Source: Agelaius tricolor
Taxonomy: Eukaryota > Chordata > Aves > Passeriformes > Icteridae
Length of the DNA: 64,000 nt
NCBI GenBank assembly: GCA_023055355.1
Contig: JALJCS010000028.1
Span: 8,184,418-8,248,417, forward strand
Direction: 5' to 3'
The notes beneath the pieces are model-generated. The model made no database searches. It saw nothing but the letters and a program-made list of their open reading frames with translations, and had not been told where the DNA came from. The translations under genes and the position numbers were made by a program. Every line of letters starts with the position of its first letter. Position 1 is the stretch's first letter. Positions 29,601-41,792 of this stretch are shown piece after piece.

Positions 29601-30945
29601 TGACATTCCCTTGCTGAGGGTTAGGTCAAGCAGCGTGATGATTGGGAGGGTAACGGATTTGATCTGTGCAGTTCTGCATTCTGTGTGCTTTGGGAGGCTC
29701 CATGCATTCCCATGGGACATGAACAATATTTTACTCTATCTCTTGCAGACCTAGCATAGTTGAGAGGCCTCTTGAGCATCCATCATGTCTTATGATGATA
29801 CAAGTGACTGATGGCAAGATGTCACCTTGCTTGATAGCTAAACATCTTGGTAAGCTTGAAGGGAACAAACTAAGGTGGGGCAGGAGCTCAGTTTGAAGAA
29901 AATAAATCTAAAATTCTCCTAGGCTAGAGGAAGCCTTGTGGTATCTCTCCCTGCTAAAACCCTTCCTAAATAAATGCAGGATGTTAAATTGATGATGTGT
30001 AAGATTGCATTGCACTGCTGTACAGTCAGCCAGCTGAATTAGGAGAGCTAGACAGTACTTAGTCATAAAATGGTGTTGTGCCCGTGATGTTATCAGTAAG
30101 GAAATTCATACTATTGCAAGGATGCAAATGATGGCTTAATTATATGCTCCCACTAGCATAAGATGCTTTTAGATCTTTCCCTCAGACTCATGTACTGTGC
30201 TAATTAACAGTAATCCAACTGGAGGATCCCAGTGCAATGCTTCTGCATATTTTTTTCAGCTTATGCTGGAGCTCTTATGTTCTTTTCTTAAATAATTAAT
30301 AATCATTACTGCCTGCTGTGCTGTGGGTATGTGCCAGTGATCTCAGATCCCAGCACATTTGCACCATTCCTGTTCCTGTCAGAGGCTTGGGTTTGCTCTT
30401 TGCAGAGGCTTTCATGTTAAGCCCTTCATTAGCTGGCAGTGGGGTTTGGATTTCAGTGGCATCGGGCTTTGATGTCATTAAGTATCAAGCTGTTAAAGGA
30501 AGTGCCACCTATTTCATTACTGTGACTATCTTTTTGCAATTAAGTTAAATGCCGAGTGGAGAACAGATGCATTTTACTAAATAACACTTGGTTCACAAAG
30601 CATTTTCATCTCCAGGAATTTTGTACTTACCTTGCTGGCCTCACCAATGCACCCTGTAAGAAGGCAGGGTTACTGTTAACCTAGTGGGAAACCATAATGC
30701 AGATGAGTGATGGAGCAGGGTGAAGAGCCTTTGGTGGCTTCTGTCTTCTTTGGATCTTAGTTTTAATTAATTCCTCTGTGTTCACTGGGGTTTTACTCTT
30801 CTTCAGTCAATGTAGGGGAAGCATTACTTTATTTTTGAGTGCTTCAATGACCAAATGACCACTTATTTTAGCTGGAGGTTGGCATTTTCTGTATTGGCTG
30901 AATTAGCCCAAGCTGTACTGGATGTTGCAGTGTCTTTAACTTTCT
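26640..30945. other. Intergenic between LZIC and CTNNBIP1
   Basis: About 4.3 kb, mostly AT-rich. The first 0.55 kb may be an extended LZIC 3'UTR. No exon with both splice sites and family resemblance, and no RNA gene or recognisable transposon. Confidence 0.6.
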
Positions 30946-30947
30946 TA

Positions 30948-31079
30948 GCGCAGCGTTACTGAGCCCCGCGCCCCGCTGGGATGGATCTGGGCGGCCCGAG
31001 CACGGCAGCCCCGGACCGGGAGGGACAGCAGGAGCCCCGGGACCTCGGCACCGCGTCCCTCCAGGGGATGCTGCTCAGG
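30948..31079 (+). other. Candidate upstream 5' exon of CTNNBIP1
   Basis: Sequence at the edge of the CpG island. It is preceded by an acceptor-like T-rich tract ending TTCTTAG and ends at CTGCTCAG before GTGAGTG (GT near 31080). It contains an ATG at about 30981 opening MDLGGPSTAAPDREG, open to the donor. I do not recognise this peptide; if the exon joined the CTNNBIP1 coding exon the frame would stop just past the CTNNBIP1 ATG, so it would act as an overlapping uORF. Confidence 0.35.
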
Positions 31080-31124
31080 TGAGTGCGTGCCGGTCCGTCC
31101 GGCGGAGCGCTCCGGTGGCCGGAC

Positions 31125-31151
31125 GGGGACGGGGCCCGGACGGGGACGGGG
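31125..31151 (+). other. G-quadruplex motif in the CTNNBIP1 island
   Basis: Four GGGG runs at 31125, 31131, 31142 and 31148 with loops of 2, 7 and 2 bases on the plus strand. This fits an intramolecular G-quadruplex pattern. Confidence 0.7.
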
Positions 31152-31232
31152 CCCGGCCGGCGCTGCCCCTTGCCCGGCCTGCCCGCCCCTTGCCCGGCCG
31201 GCGCTGCCCCTTGCCCGGCCTGCCCGCCCCTT
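31151..31232. repeat. Perfect 41-bp tandem duplication in the CpG island
   Basis: Two identical, directly adjoining 41-bp copies (31151-31191 and 31192-31232), each starting GCCCGGCCGGCGCTGCCCC. Identical copies suggest a young duplication or ongoing homogenisation. Confidence 0.85.
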
Positions 31233-31501
31233 CCCCGGCCCTGCCCCGCGTCCCCGCCCCTTCCTCCCGGCCGGCTCTCGGGTGCTGCCTGCGGCGCCGC
31301 CGCTGCCCTGGGCGCCGGGAGGCGGCGGGTCCCTCCCCCGGAGCCGCCCAGGCACCTCCCTCGGGCCGCCGCGGTGAGTCACGACGGAGGAGGAGGCGGC
31401 TCCGCTCGGCTCCGCTCCGCTGCTCTCGCCCGCCCGTGCCGAGCGCGCCCCGCCGCCGCCCGAGCCGCCGGAGCGCCGGGGCCGCGGGCCCCGCACCAGG
31501 T

Positions 31502-34500
31502 GAGCGCGGTGCCCTTTGTGCGCGGCCGCGAACAAAGGCGCTGGCCCGGGCCGGCTCCGCTCCGCCGGCCGGGCCTCCCCGCTCCCCGCTCCGCTCCCGG
31601 CCCCTGGCAGGCCCCGGCCCCGCGCACAGGTACGGGAGGTGCCTTTCTCGTCTCTGGCATCACCCCTTGCGTCACGAGGCGCCCGTTCCCGGGGTCCCAC
31701 CCCGGCACGGCTGCGCTGCGGTGGCAGCCGGAGCCGTGCCCGGAGCTGCCCGAGGTGTTCCGGGGCCGCGGGCACGGACGGCAGGTGCCACCCAGCGCCG
31801 GGGCTGCACGGCCGGCTCGGGGCAGCCCCTGCGCCCGCGGCGCTCTCGCCATCCCGGCCCTCGCCTGCGAAAACGCCTCTCGGACAGTGGTTACTAAAGG
31901 GCTTCCCTCGGGGTAATCCTGCCTTGGCTAAAAACTGTGTTTCTAGAGCCTCTGAGGCAGCACTCGGTAACTTTCAGTGTACATGGGCGGTATTTGTTGG
32001 CACACGTTAGTGTTTTACCTGTTGGGAAGATACGTGAGAGAGGGACAGCATCACCCTCCGGATCAGAATGTATCAGAGACAGATGAGACGTGATCCTCCT
32101 TTTTGCTCGACACCCAGATGTGCTTCATCAGGGCATGTTTGCCTCACAGACTCGGGTTTGCTTTCTCTTCAAGACGAGAATATTTTGCTCTGTTGTATAT
32201 CATCTTTTATTTGTCCGTTCCTCATCTTGGCATGTTGAACGGGATGAGCTTTGATGCTCTGTGAGATGAGCATGAGACATTCTGCAGATGTGAGGATTTA
32301 AAAAAAGAATCAAAACACCATACTCTAGCAGACTTTGGAGACAAGTTAGGTGTGCTGGTTCACAGTCCTGGTCTAAGCTGGCTCCAATATGGTGAGAGGC
32401 ATGATTAGAGAGATTTAAGAACGTATTTTTAAATACATTTACAAAATCCTACTTTTTTTTTTTTTGGCTGCTGAAGTCACAGACTTTCAATTTCTTTTGT
32501 CCTTGCTTATTTTTGGAGCTCATGTGGGATGTGAAATAGCCTGCTGAAAGAGAACCTCTATGTAAATGGTGAAAATATGAGGCTAAATATGTACTTCAGT
32601 GGGGTTTATTCTGAAAGTACAGGTATTCAAGGTGAGAGAGCATACAGAAAATACAGGCTGGTTTTCTTACCAAGCTACAAGCCACTTTTGCCTTGACAAA
32701 CAAATTCATTTGGAAAATGGTGACAGGTGTACTTCAGATACATTTCTGTTGCTTCACTTTGCCCTTAACTGAAAAAGCATCATCAGTTATTGTATCCTTG
32801 GCATAGTGGGAGAAACTGGCAGCTCCCTCAGTGTAATTTAGAGTTGTTGGGGGACTGTGTGCTGTCTTAGTTGATGTGGTACACAGAAATAATAAATCTC
32901 TGAAGAAGGACTGAACAAATGCAGGAGCAAAGGCCATTTATGAAAAGCTTAACTGGTAATGGGCTGGACCCAAATCTGCTTTAAAGCAATTTTCTCTTTT
33001 AGTTCATTGTAAACCTTGCAACAAGTTATGGAAAAGTTACACAGGGCAGAAGAGTGCTTTCAGGATTCTTCTTGAGGTGCAGGTGGAGTGCAATGAAATC
33101 TTCAGCAGGGAAAGCATCCCTGGGCTGGCAGGAGTCCCTGTGCCAGCAGCAGAGCTGGGGCTGCCCTGGCAGGGCTGTGGCTCACAGTGAGCAGGAGCCC
33201 CTGTCCCTGTCTGAACAAATTGGTTACTGCTCGTGTCACTGACAGAACATCCTGTGGAGTGTTGGGGAAAGCCAGTTCTGAATCCCAGGTTTATGGGAAA
33301 TCTGTAGCTGTGTCCTGTTCTGCTCCCCTCCTTCCTTTCCCCCATCCAGGGTTTGAGAGTGCTTCACTTTGCAAGAGGAGAGAGATGTTTCCAAAACAAT
33401 TTGTGTTGTTTTCTAAACAAAACCAGAAGTGAACGGAAACAAAACCTAGATTTTGTAACTACTAACAATGACTGTGATACATATCTGCTGCCAAAAATGA
33501 AAAATCATCCTGCAGTTGCATATGGGCAAACAGAGCTAACACCTAAAAGTACCTGATGTGGTTAAGCTGTTCAAGGTTGATGCTTTGCCTAGGAAACAGC
33601 TTGTCAGAATTAGATCTATTTATATGTGTTTAATATAAGATTTTCCTCTCCAAAATATTTGTCATCTGTAACCAACACAAACATTTATGTTTTTTACCAA
33701 GTATTTCAGTTCCTAAGTTGGTTGTTGACTACAAAGCACCCTCCTGAGCATCTGACCTAGTTTGAAGCATCAAACATCCACCCAAGTGCTGTGCACAGAA
33801 AGGCAATAGGCTTTGGAGGCTGCTGTTGGAGATGCTGGGAGAAACCTCCAGGAGAATTTTTTCCAAAATAAAAGGATTTGGTATCAGAAATATTTCTATA
33901 CATCCACAGGCAAAACTCTACTTCTTTTTACTGCAGGCTGTCATCAGATTGGATTTCCTGCTGAAATGCAGCAAGGACAGAGGCAGCTGCTGCAGCTGCA
34001 CCACACCATCGGGTGTGCAGTGCAGAAGTGATTGGGAAAATTGCAATTCTGCCAAATGTGCCAAATGTTATGTTCTGGGCTAAAGCTATTGTGTGACTAG
34101 TCCCAGTTTTGATGGTGATGTGCACCAAAGATACAAATTATTGGAATGGAAACATTGCCACCTATTCCACATCCAGTGTTGGTAATTCAATGGTCTTACT
34201 TCTAAGTATGAGGGAGAAACTATAAGTAAATGGGTTTGAAATGTGCTGAAAACTTTTTACCAAGTAACTTCATTTAGAAAAAACCCCAGACCACTTTGTT
34301 CAGTGTTGTATCTCTGAGAATGGAGGACTCTTACAGTTCCTTTTCCCTTTGAAGAGCTGTGCACTGTCCATGAGCTTCCATTGGCACGAGAGCGCAGAGA
34401 GAGCAGAGGGAGCAGAACTAGAGGTGAGAAGACATCAAAGATCAGCAAATTAATCAAACCCCATTAGTTAGTACTAGAATGAGGAGAACACTCTCCTGAC

Positions 34501-37500
34501 TCTCAGATTTATTTTCAGCCTTAGTGTTGAGGAAGCATTATATAACAAATGCTTGAAAAAGTGAGGAAAGCTCATTCTTGTTTCTGCTCACTGCTGGTGA
34601 TCTGACAGAACACTACAGAGCTTCTGTATGGTTTAAATGTCAGTCTGGATTCAGAAAGTGGAGTCATACTTCTTGCTTTTCATTAAATACATCCAAGGTT
34701 TTACAAGTATCAAATCTGCCAAGCCTATTTCTGTTTTCAAAAGTAATATAGATATAATTAGTCATGATATTTAAAAACAAACAAGACAGCCTAAAAATCT
34801 CAAAAAACCCCTCTAATAATTTCAACTTCTTGCATTATTGGAATTCCTGTGACTGACTAAATGAGCTACTGATTGGGGAACAGAGGTGGAGTCAGTAAAT
34901 TTGTACAACCATTCCAGTTGTCTCAGGACATTCTATTTTATTCCATGCAAATACACAGACCAGGAATTTATTTGATTTTTCACCAAGTCCATTTTCTCTG
35001 TGTTATAAGGGCAGCTAAAAATATGGAAACAACTTAGGTAATCAACTCTGTTTATGACCATGACCAGGCTCAGAAACCTTCTGACTCAGTTTATCCTTCC
35101 ATAAAATTAGTTGACTACTTCACATGAAGGTGGAGATGTTTAATTAAAGTGTAATTGTTTTGCCTCTGAACTCATCCAGGTCCTGATTCAATGCACAGTG
35201 AAGTCAGTGAGGAGCTTTTAATTAATTTCCTTGAGCTTTAAATAAGTACACATGGACGTGCACCCTTAAAGGAAATGTGACCTAAATTTTTACAGCAGAA
35301 TTGCTGTGAAGGAGGAATATAAATCCTGAAACAACTTCAGGTAAACTACTGAAGGAAGGCTTTTTGTAGAACTGAGGAGGGGATAGTGCAGCTGCAGGGA
35401 TCTCTGGTGCCTGTTGCCATTTTAATGTAATTTTAATGGAGTTTCCTAACTTTGAATGTGTTGGATCTTATGTGGAAAACTGGAAATTTCTTTGTGCCTT
35501 GGCAGCTTGCTCAGTTGGTCGGGGGAGGCAATATCAGACTTCAAGATAAACACAGTTAACTGAATGTTTATGCAAAACCAATCAGCAATAACACTTAAAA
35601 TATAATTAACTTCAAGAGTTGATGCCAAATTGAGAAAAATAGGAGCATTCATGTCTTCTTAGCTGCCTTTTTTCAGGAATGTCTGTAGATGCCAAATAAT
35701 ACTCGTAGGTTTATGTGGAATTCGTGAAAGGTTTTGCTTAAATTCAGAGGTCAGAAACATCAGGTTTTGCTAAACAGAACTTTTATTGCTGAAATCTTGG
35801 TCAGCAGCTACAATGAACTTGGTAAAATAAGCTTTTCACAATTCACATCAAGCTGCAACCATTCTGTTACTGTTTCGCTGTCCAGATTCTTAGTTCAGTA
35901 ACTTTTACAAAATACATTTCAATCTTTAAATAAAGTACTGTGTGTGAAACAGCACATATGAGGCACTACACTTTGGGCCCTTGTTTTTCATGGCTTCATT
36001 TCATTGCTCTTGGTAGCTGCAGTTTTAGATGGAACTGCTATCAGCTCCTGCCTTTTGTTGAGCAGCTGACCATAGCAGAGGTGTACCTAATGGTGCTTGT
36101 GGTTTGGCACAAATCTGCCTGCTCTTCCAGCCACTCTCTTTGCCCATTCTGCCTTAAATTGGTGGTGGCTGCTCCTGGCACCTTCCTGAGGTGCTCTGGG
36201 ATCTTGCAGTGGTTTTAACTCGTGTAAGGATCAGCCACTCTCGAGCTTTGTTGTGAATGGTCTCTGGGCTAACTCCTGTTGTTCCTATCATTATGTATTG
36301 CAGTTGGATTAATCCAAATTAGTGTTTTTACATGTGGTTGCCTTTGACATGTGTGTTGTGTCCTTCCCCTGTGCTCAGGAGTTGCTCAGTCCCAGAACCG
36401 ATGGGGGCTCGCTGGAGCCCCCAGCCCCTGCAGTCCCTGGCTTTTCTCTCCAGCCTGGTCTGTGTTTGTTCAGTGCTGAGGGGACACTTCAGCTCTCACT
36501 CCACTCGTGGAGCTAAGGTAACATTCAGAATTGTGGCTAGGCAGGAAGGAAATTGCATCCATTTTCCTGAGAAATACGAAGTCTCTTGAAGGCAAGATTT
36601 CCTTCCTTGCAATCCCCCTTGGCCAAAACATAGGGAAAGCAAAATGTTCATGGTAAAATTGGTGTGTAATTAGGAATTTGTTTTAAACTAGTGAATGTTA
36701 AAAGTCCTCTCTTAAAACTGACAAGGACTTTTTTCCTTCCTCCCTCCTCTGTCCATCAGATATCTTTGCAGCACAGAATTGTTTGGTGACCTAAGAAAGG
36801 AACAAAAAACCTCCTCTTGTGCTTTTTGTTTCTAGTGAGTCCTTCAGAGAAGAGAGAAGCTGGCATACTTGGCTTACTCTGCTGAGACCAACCTATGGAA
36901 CCCTATCTAGGAAAAGCCTTGTGTGTTATTATTTGATGAAGGTCTTAGGAGCAAAGGTCCCATATTCTCCAGGAGCACTGCTGCTGCTCACGGGTCACTG
37001 AGGAGGCAGAGTTTGTGTTCTGCTTGGTCCCACAGACATGATCAAGGCATGTGGCCTTATTAGACAAAGAGCCATTAATTCTTAGTTCAACTCACAGCAA
37101 GAGCTATTAATAATGGTTTTCTTTAAATGGTTTTGAAAATGAAACCTTGATTCAGAACTGGAACCTCTTCTTTGCTCTTTTTCGTTATTCAGAGTATCCA
37201 TGGGGAAAGCAGCACAGAAGTTTGGGGTTTTTTTCCTAAAGAGGCAAGATAACTGGGAGACATAAGGGGCTGTGCTTGCCACATTTTACAGCAGATTTTA
37301 TTGATGTATGAGGCCAGGACACTATTTAATTTTGCTGTCCAATGGTTACACAATTTTGGTAGTAAAGAACTATTAATCTGAGAGTCTCTGGTCCTAACAA
37401 TGTACCCTGATACACTGTTGCAAAATACTAAAATGCTAACTAGTCACCAACCTAATAACATCTCACATTTTAATTGCTTTAAAAAAATCTTGTTAGCCAT

Positions 37501-40500
37501 AATCTTTCTACAATAACAGATTTATAGGCATTTGCAGTGTGAAATGGCTGTGACCTGGCAATAATGATGTTCAGATGTCAGTAAAAATTACAGGGCAGCA
37601 CATTGAGAGCTCTCACTAATACCTGGCTGTCTGTAGATCCTGTGTAGATGAGTACCAGAGAAATGCCTATAAATACCTATATAAAAAATGTGTAAATATA
37701 TGTGCACACACAGGGGAGAGAGCCTTTCTGTGCCACCACGTGTGCTCTCTGCCATTTCAGGCTAAATGCACCCAGCACTGTGTGCTGGGGCTGGGAGAAG
37801 TTGGTCACTCCAGAAATGGCATTGAAATCTTCTCCAGAAATTTTCTGTTTCTGAAATAAAATATTTACAGATAGATCTATACAAAGCTTGGCTGCACTGT
37901 TCTATTTTAATGATGGATGCTGAACACTTTTTAGCAGTAATTCTTCAGTGGGATACCTGGCAATTAAATTGTTGGCTATCTGTCATTAGTGCCTAATTTC
38001 CTGCCTAGAGGATTTGTAGCTTTGTTTTAAATAGGAGAAGAGCCCATGTTGGGACAGGAGCAGAGCTACCCATGCAGCTGTGGGGACCATCGTGAGTAAA
38101 GAATTGGAATTGTCTCTTGGACTGGGGTGCAATTTGTGGATAAACTGCTCTTTATAAAGTGCTGTCACTTTTTAAAGAATTTTTGACACATTCATCTTTG
38201 AAGTGTGAATACCTTAGAGAAATGAAAGGCTTTTTTTCAGGTTTTGTTGCTGTTACTACGTTTAATTTCAGAGGCTTCAAGTTGACTGACGTGAACTACC
38301 TAAACCCCTGTGCTGCCTCTTTTAACTGCATGAGATGTGAGAGGTGTCTTGTCCTTGAGAGAAGGGGGGGAAATCGTCTGGTTTGTGTGTGTCTGGAGGT
38401 CAGGAGGCAAATTTTAATTTCATTAAAGTGGTGATTATGACAGTAGGATTTTTTTAAATTTATTTTTTAAGTCAGCTTGAGCGTTGATGTAAGAACTGTT
38501 TTGGTATATTGGGTAGCTCTGTGGAATGCACTTCACTGGTACTTTTGAAGCTCATTTTGAAGCTCTGAAAGGTGTTCCAGCACTGGGGAGAAAAACCCCT
38601 GCTTGTGTTCATAAATGTTTCATGAATAACTGGCAGTGTTTGGGGCTGTTTCCTGTCCTCCTTCAAGAAGGAGGGCTGTAGAGTCTTGTTAAAAATTTAA
38701 ATCTAACATTTAAGAGATGTGAACCTACCACATCTGGGAGTTCCAGCAGTAAATTGACCTAAATCTGACACTGGGTTCAGATTCTGAAGTCAGCTAAAAG
38801 GTAGCACTGAACATAGAAAGGAAGACAAAAAAAAAGCCCGTATTAAATATTTCAGTTCACACTGTTCACCTATAAATAGGTAGCTGTTATGAATTCTTCA
38901 TTGTATCCCTCTGGAGATGGGAATTAATCCAGTCTCCAGCTGCCTGTGACTGAAGGTCATGAGTCAGAATGAATTAGAGGAAAATTTGTAGCAGGGTTTT
39001 TGCAGGCTCTGGTTCCTGACTTCAGGTTTCAGGCTCCAGCTTGGAAGGTTTTTTGGGCTCTTAACTGTTCTCTGAAAAATGTCATTTGAAAATTAACAAG
39101 GCTTAAATTAGGGGCAGGATCCCCTTGCACTTCCAAGCTCCCCAGTATGACCATGCTTAAGCACTGAAGTGCTTGGTGGTGGCACTGTGGAGGGGAATGG
39201 CTTAACCCTGATAATGATATCAGAGAGTCAAAGGGACCCTTCCTGCTGCTCTGAACTCCACTTGTGTGGAGCAAAGGGAACCTGCAGTGCTCGGGTTTAT
39301 TCACCATTACTCCTTAGCTAAGCTTTATAATCCTTTCCCATTAATTGAGGGTTTTCAGTGCCTTCTACAGAACCAGTCAGATTCAACAAAAAAATAAATT
39401 GTAGCTGAACTAACTCCTGTTGGGTTTCTTTTGGCTATAACTGGAAATGCTACAAGATATTAAAGAGGGAGTCAGCTGTGACTTAGGCTTTAAAGAACTT
39501 GCCAGATGGCTGCTCCAAGTACCCTAAATTATTAAGACTGAATATGTAAAATACTACATTTTCCAACAGCTTACTGCCTTTTTATTTTTGTCCCCCTCAA
39601 TTTAGGCTGTGCAGATTCCTCAGTTGCACTTTGTGTTTTCCCATTCCAGTAAAATGTGGTCATTGTGAATTTCAGCATTACATAGGACTACAGTGTGGGG
39701 GAGAATATGAAATTTGAAGGAACAAAAGCTCATGTTGCTTTCTCATTGCATTAAATAAGCATGGCTTTAAAACTGAATGGGATGCTTAAGTAACTTCCTT
39801 TATGCAAAATTTATAAAGATGCATTTTCTTTAGCATGTCTCTTTTCCTGTTGAGATGTGACATTTTTGTTTGTTTATTTAAAAAGGTAACAGGAGGGGAG
39901 TCAGAAGAGTTTGGGAGTTCTTAATTATGAACTTACCTGTGACGTTGTCCAGCAGAAAGTCCCTTCCAGGTTTTGAATTCGTACCAGTGTAGGTGGAAGT
40001 GAAGGAAATAGAGTTACAAATCTGTAATTTTCAGTTGCTGTGTGTTGGAATCTTCTTCTGAAGGCGTTCAGTCAAAACAGTTCTTGCAGAGTGAGGCTTG
40101 AGTTTCCTGAGGAGCTGTTTCCATCTGTTGGTAAAACAGACAAGTTAAACTGAGACTGAGTACAGATTTCTCCTGTCTACATTTTTTTGAAGTGAAACCC
40201 CAATAGCTGATGTTCTAAACCTAGTTAGGAAAGAAGAATAAAAGGGAAGACTAACTGCAGTTACAGTGTTTTTTCATTATGTACTGTTGTATCTGGGGTC
40301 AGTGATTGAAGAGAAAGCCACTGTGGTCTTTTAATTCATTTTGGGAAAAAATATATTTTATTTTCATTAGAGACCTTTCAGAACAAGGAACAATGAAGAG
40401 AGGTGAGGAAATTGGAAGTGGGAAAATTGGAAGTACTTAGCTCTCACATTACTTGGGTAATATCCTTGCAAAGGAGCCCAGGTGTTTTTAGGTGTAGAAG

Positions 40501-41702
40501 TACCTCCTCCACCTGCTCATTCCAATCCCATGTCTGGTTTCCTCTGCTCTCTGACTTCCTGCCCTGCCAGAGCTGCAGCTTCAGCCCAGGGCGTTGAGTG
40601 GGAAGGTGCTGCTCGTGCTCGGTGTGCCAGGGGTGCACAGCCTCTGCCCAGCCCAGGAGAGGCTTTGGAAGGACACAGATGGGGATGTCAGGCGTTCCTG
40701 GCTCTGCCCAGTCCACATGCTGGGCCCTGCTGAGCTGGAGGAATTCCTGGGATCCTCACCCAGCCCACTGCAGGCGCTGGGGAGGGAAGTGCTGGCCTGC
40801 AGGACAATTCCTGTGCTGCTGGGCAAGGGGAGGTGTTTGCACACTCACATCTTTGCTTTGGCAAAGCTGGGCTGGCAGTGTTGGCTGTAATATACAGATC
40901 TTTGTTGTTTATTATTCTGTCTTGTGAATCATCTTTAAAGTAAATGAGAACTAAATTTCATTGCCTGTGCCTGGCAAACAAGGAAGAATTAGGTGACCCA
41001 ATTATGTCCATTTGCAGTGTGTTGGATGCAGCAGGACAAGCTTGAAGCATTTATTCTTTTAACAGAGTTTAGTGAAGAATTCAGTCATTCCTGACTAACA
41101 TTGCAGCTTTTGAAATGCAGGGGTCAGTGTTCTTTGTGAGAAAGGAATGGAAAAGTGGCACTGGGGAGTAGATCCACGTTGAGCTCCAGAGGTGAGCACA
41201 GGCAGCCCAAACTTTGCTGTTGGCTCTGCACATCTGCCTCACCCTTAGCTGGAGAGACCAGCTCCAGATCTGATAGAACAGTGCATTCTCAATGGCTTCA
41301 CCAGCCTCTGGCCTCTGTTCCTGCAGTGCCAGGCACACAATTCCCAGAGATTCAGCTGAAATCCCATTACTTCTCTGCTGAGGCCAGGATCTGTCAGTTG
41401 GGTTTTGTGCTGAAAGCTGCCTAAAGAATGCAAAGCTTGAATGCAATTCATTCTGGAGTGATTGGGAATGTCATTGGTATGGCCAGGGTGGAAATCTTGC
41501 AGCTGAAGAATGGCTTGATTTTAAAAAACTTTAAACATAATAAGGTTCATATGTTTAACAGCTCCAGACAATGGTGCAGTTTTTTGAATTTTACCTAGAG
41601 TGTGTTCTAAAGCAGGCTGGGAGTGAAGATGTATTGAATTAAGGATCTTTCTGGGCTTCAGCTGAGCATGTTCTGTAATTCTTTGCTCATTTGTTTTCAC
41701 AG
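31502..41702 (+). other. CTNNBIP1 5' intron, first part
   Basis: Ten kilobases downstream of the CpG island. Mostly unremarkable. An exon-like segment at 36379-36517 and a GC-rich open stretch at 40571-40800 are listed or discussed separately; neither is recognised as a known gene. Confidence 0.55.
36379..36517 (+). other. Exon-like segment with a signal-peptide-like ORF
   Basis: Acceptor-like CCTTCCCCTGTGCTCAG before 36379, an ATG at 36401, 39 open codons, and a donor-like AAG before GTAACA at 36518. The frame encodes MGARWSPQPLQSLAF followed by a hydrophobic run LSSLVCVCSVL, which looks like a signal peptide. I do not recognise the protein and no partner exon is evident, so this may be chance. 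Confidence 0.2.
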
Positions 41703-41792
41703 GGCAGTTCCCTCATACATTTTTCCCAGCTCCAGTCACTGATCAGGACAGCACACGTGGATTATCTGATCTCCTGTGGTTTTTAGAAGCAG
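41703..41792 (+). other. Candidate CTNNBIP1 5'UTR exon
   Basis: A 90-nt segment with a strong acceptor (TTTGTTTTCACAG) and a good donor (GAAGCAG before GTATGTG at 41793), on the correct strand between the CpG island and the coding exons. It contains no ATG, as suits a leader exon; human CTNNBIP1 has non-coding upstream exons. It carries CACACGTGG. Expression evidence is needed to confirm it. Confidence 0.5.

Larger units (their letters stand above)
30950..31900 (+). promoter_or_regulatory. CTNNBIP1 CpG-island promoter with 5'UTR exon
   Basis: GC- and CpG-dense island. The best exon 1 donor is CACCAG before GTGAGC at 31500, ending a GC-rich 5'UTR exon that may begin near 31385. Other donor-like sites are near 31080, 31373 and 31630, so alternative first exons are likely. 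A TGAGTCA (AP-1 type) motif is at 31375-31381. No TATA box. Assignment to CTNNBIP1 rests on strand, position and the lack of another gene between here and its coding exons. Confidence 0.7.

Noticed and set aside
31079..32010. Several Pro/Arg/Ala-rich open frames over 150 codons on both strands
   Set aside because: Expected from CpG-island composition with few stop codons; no family resemblance.
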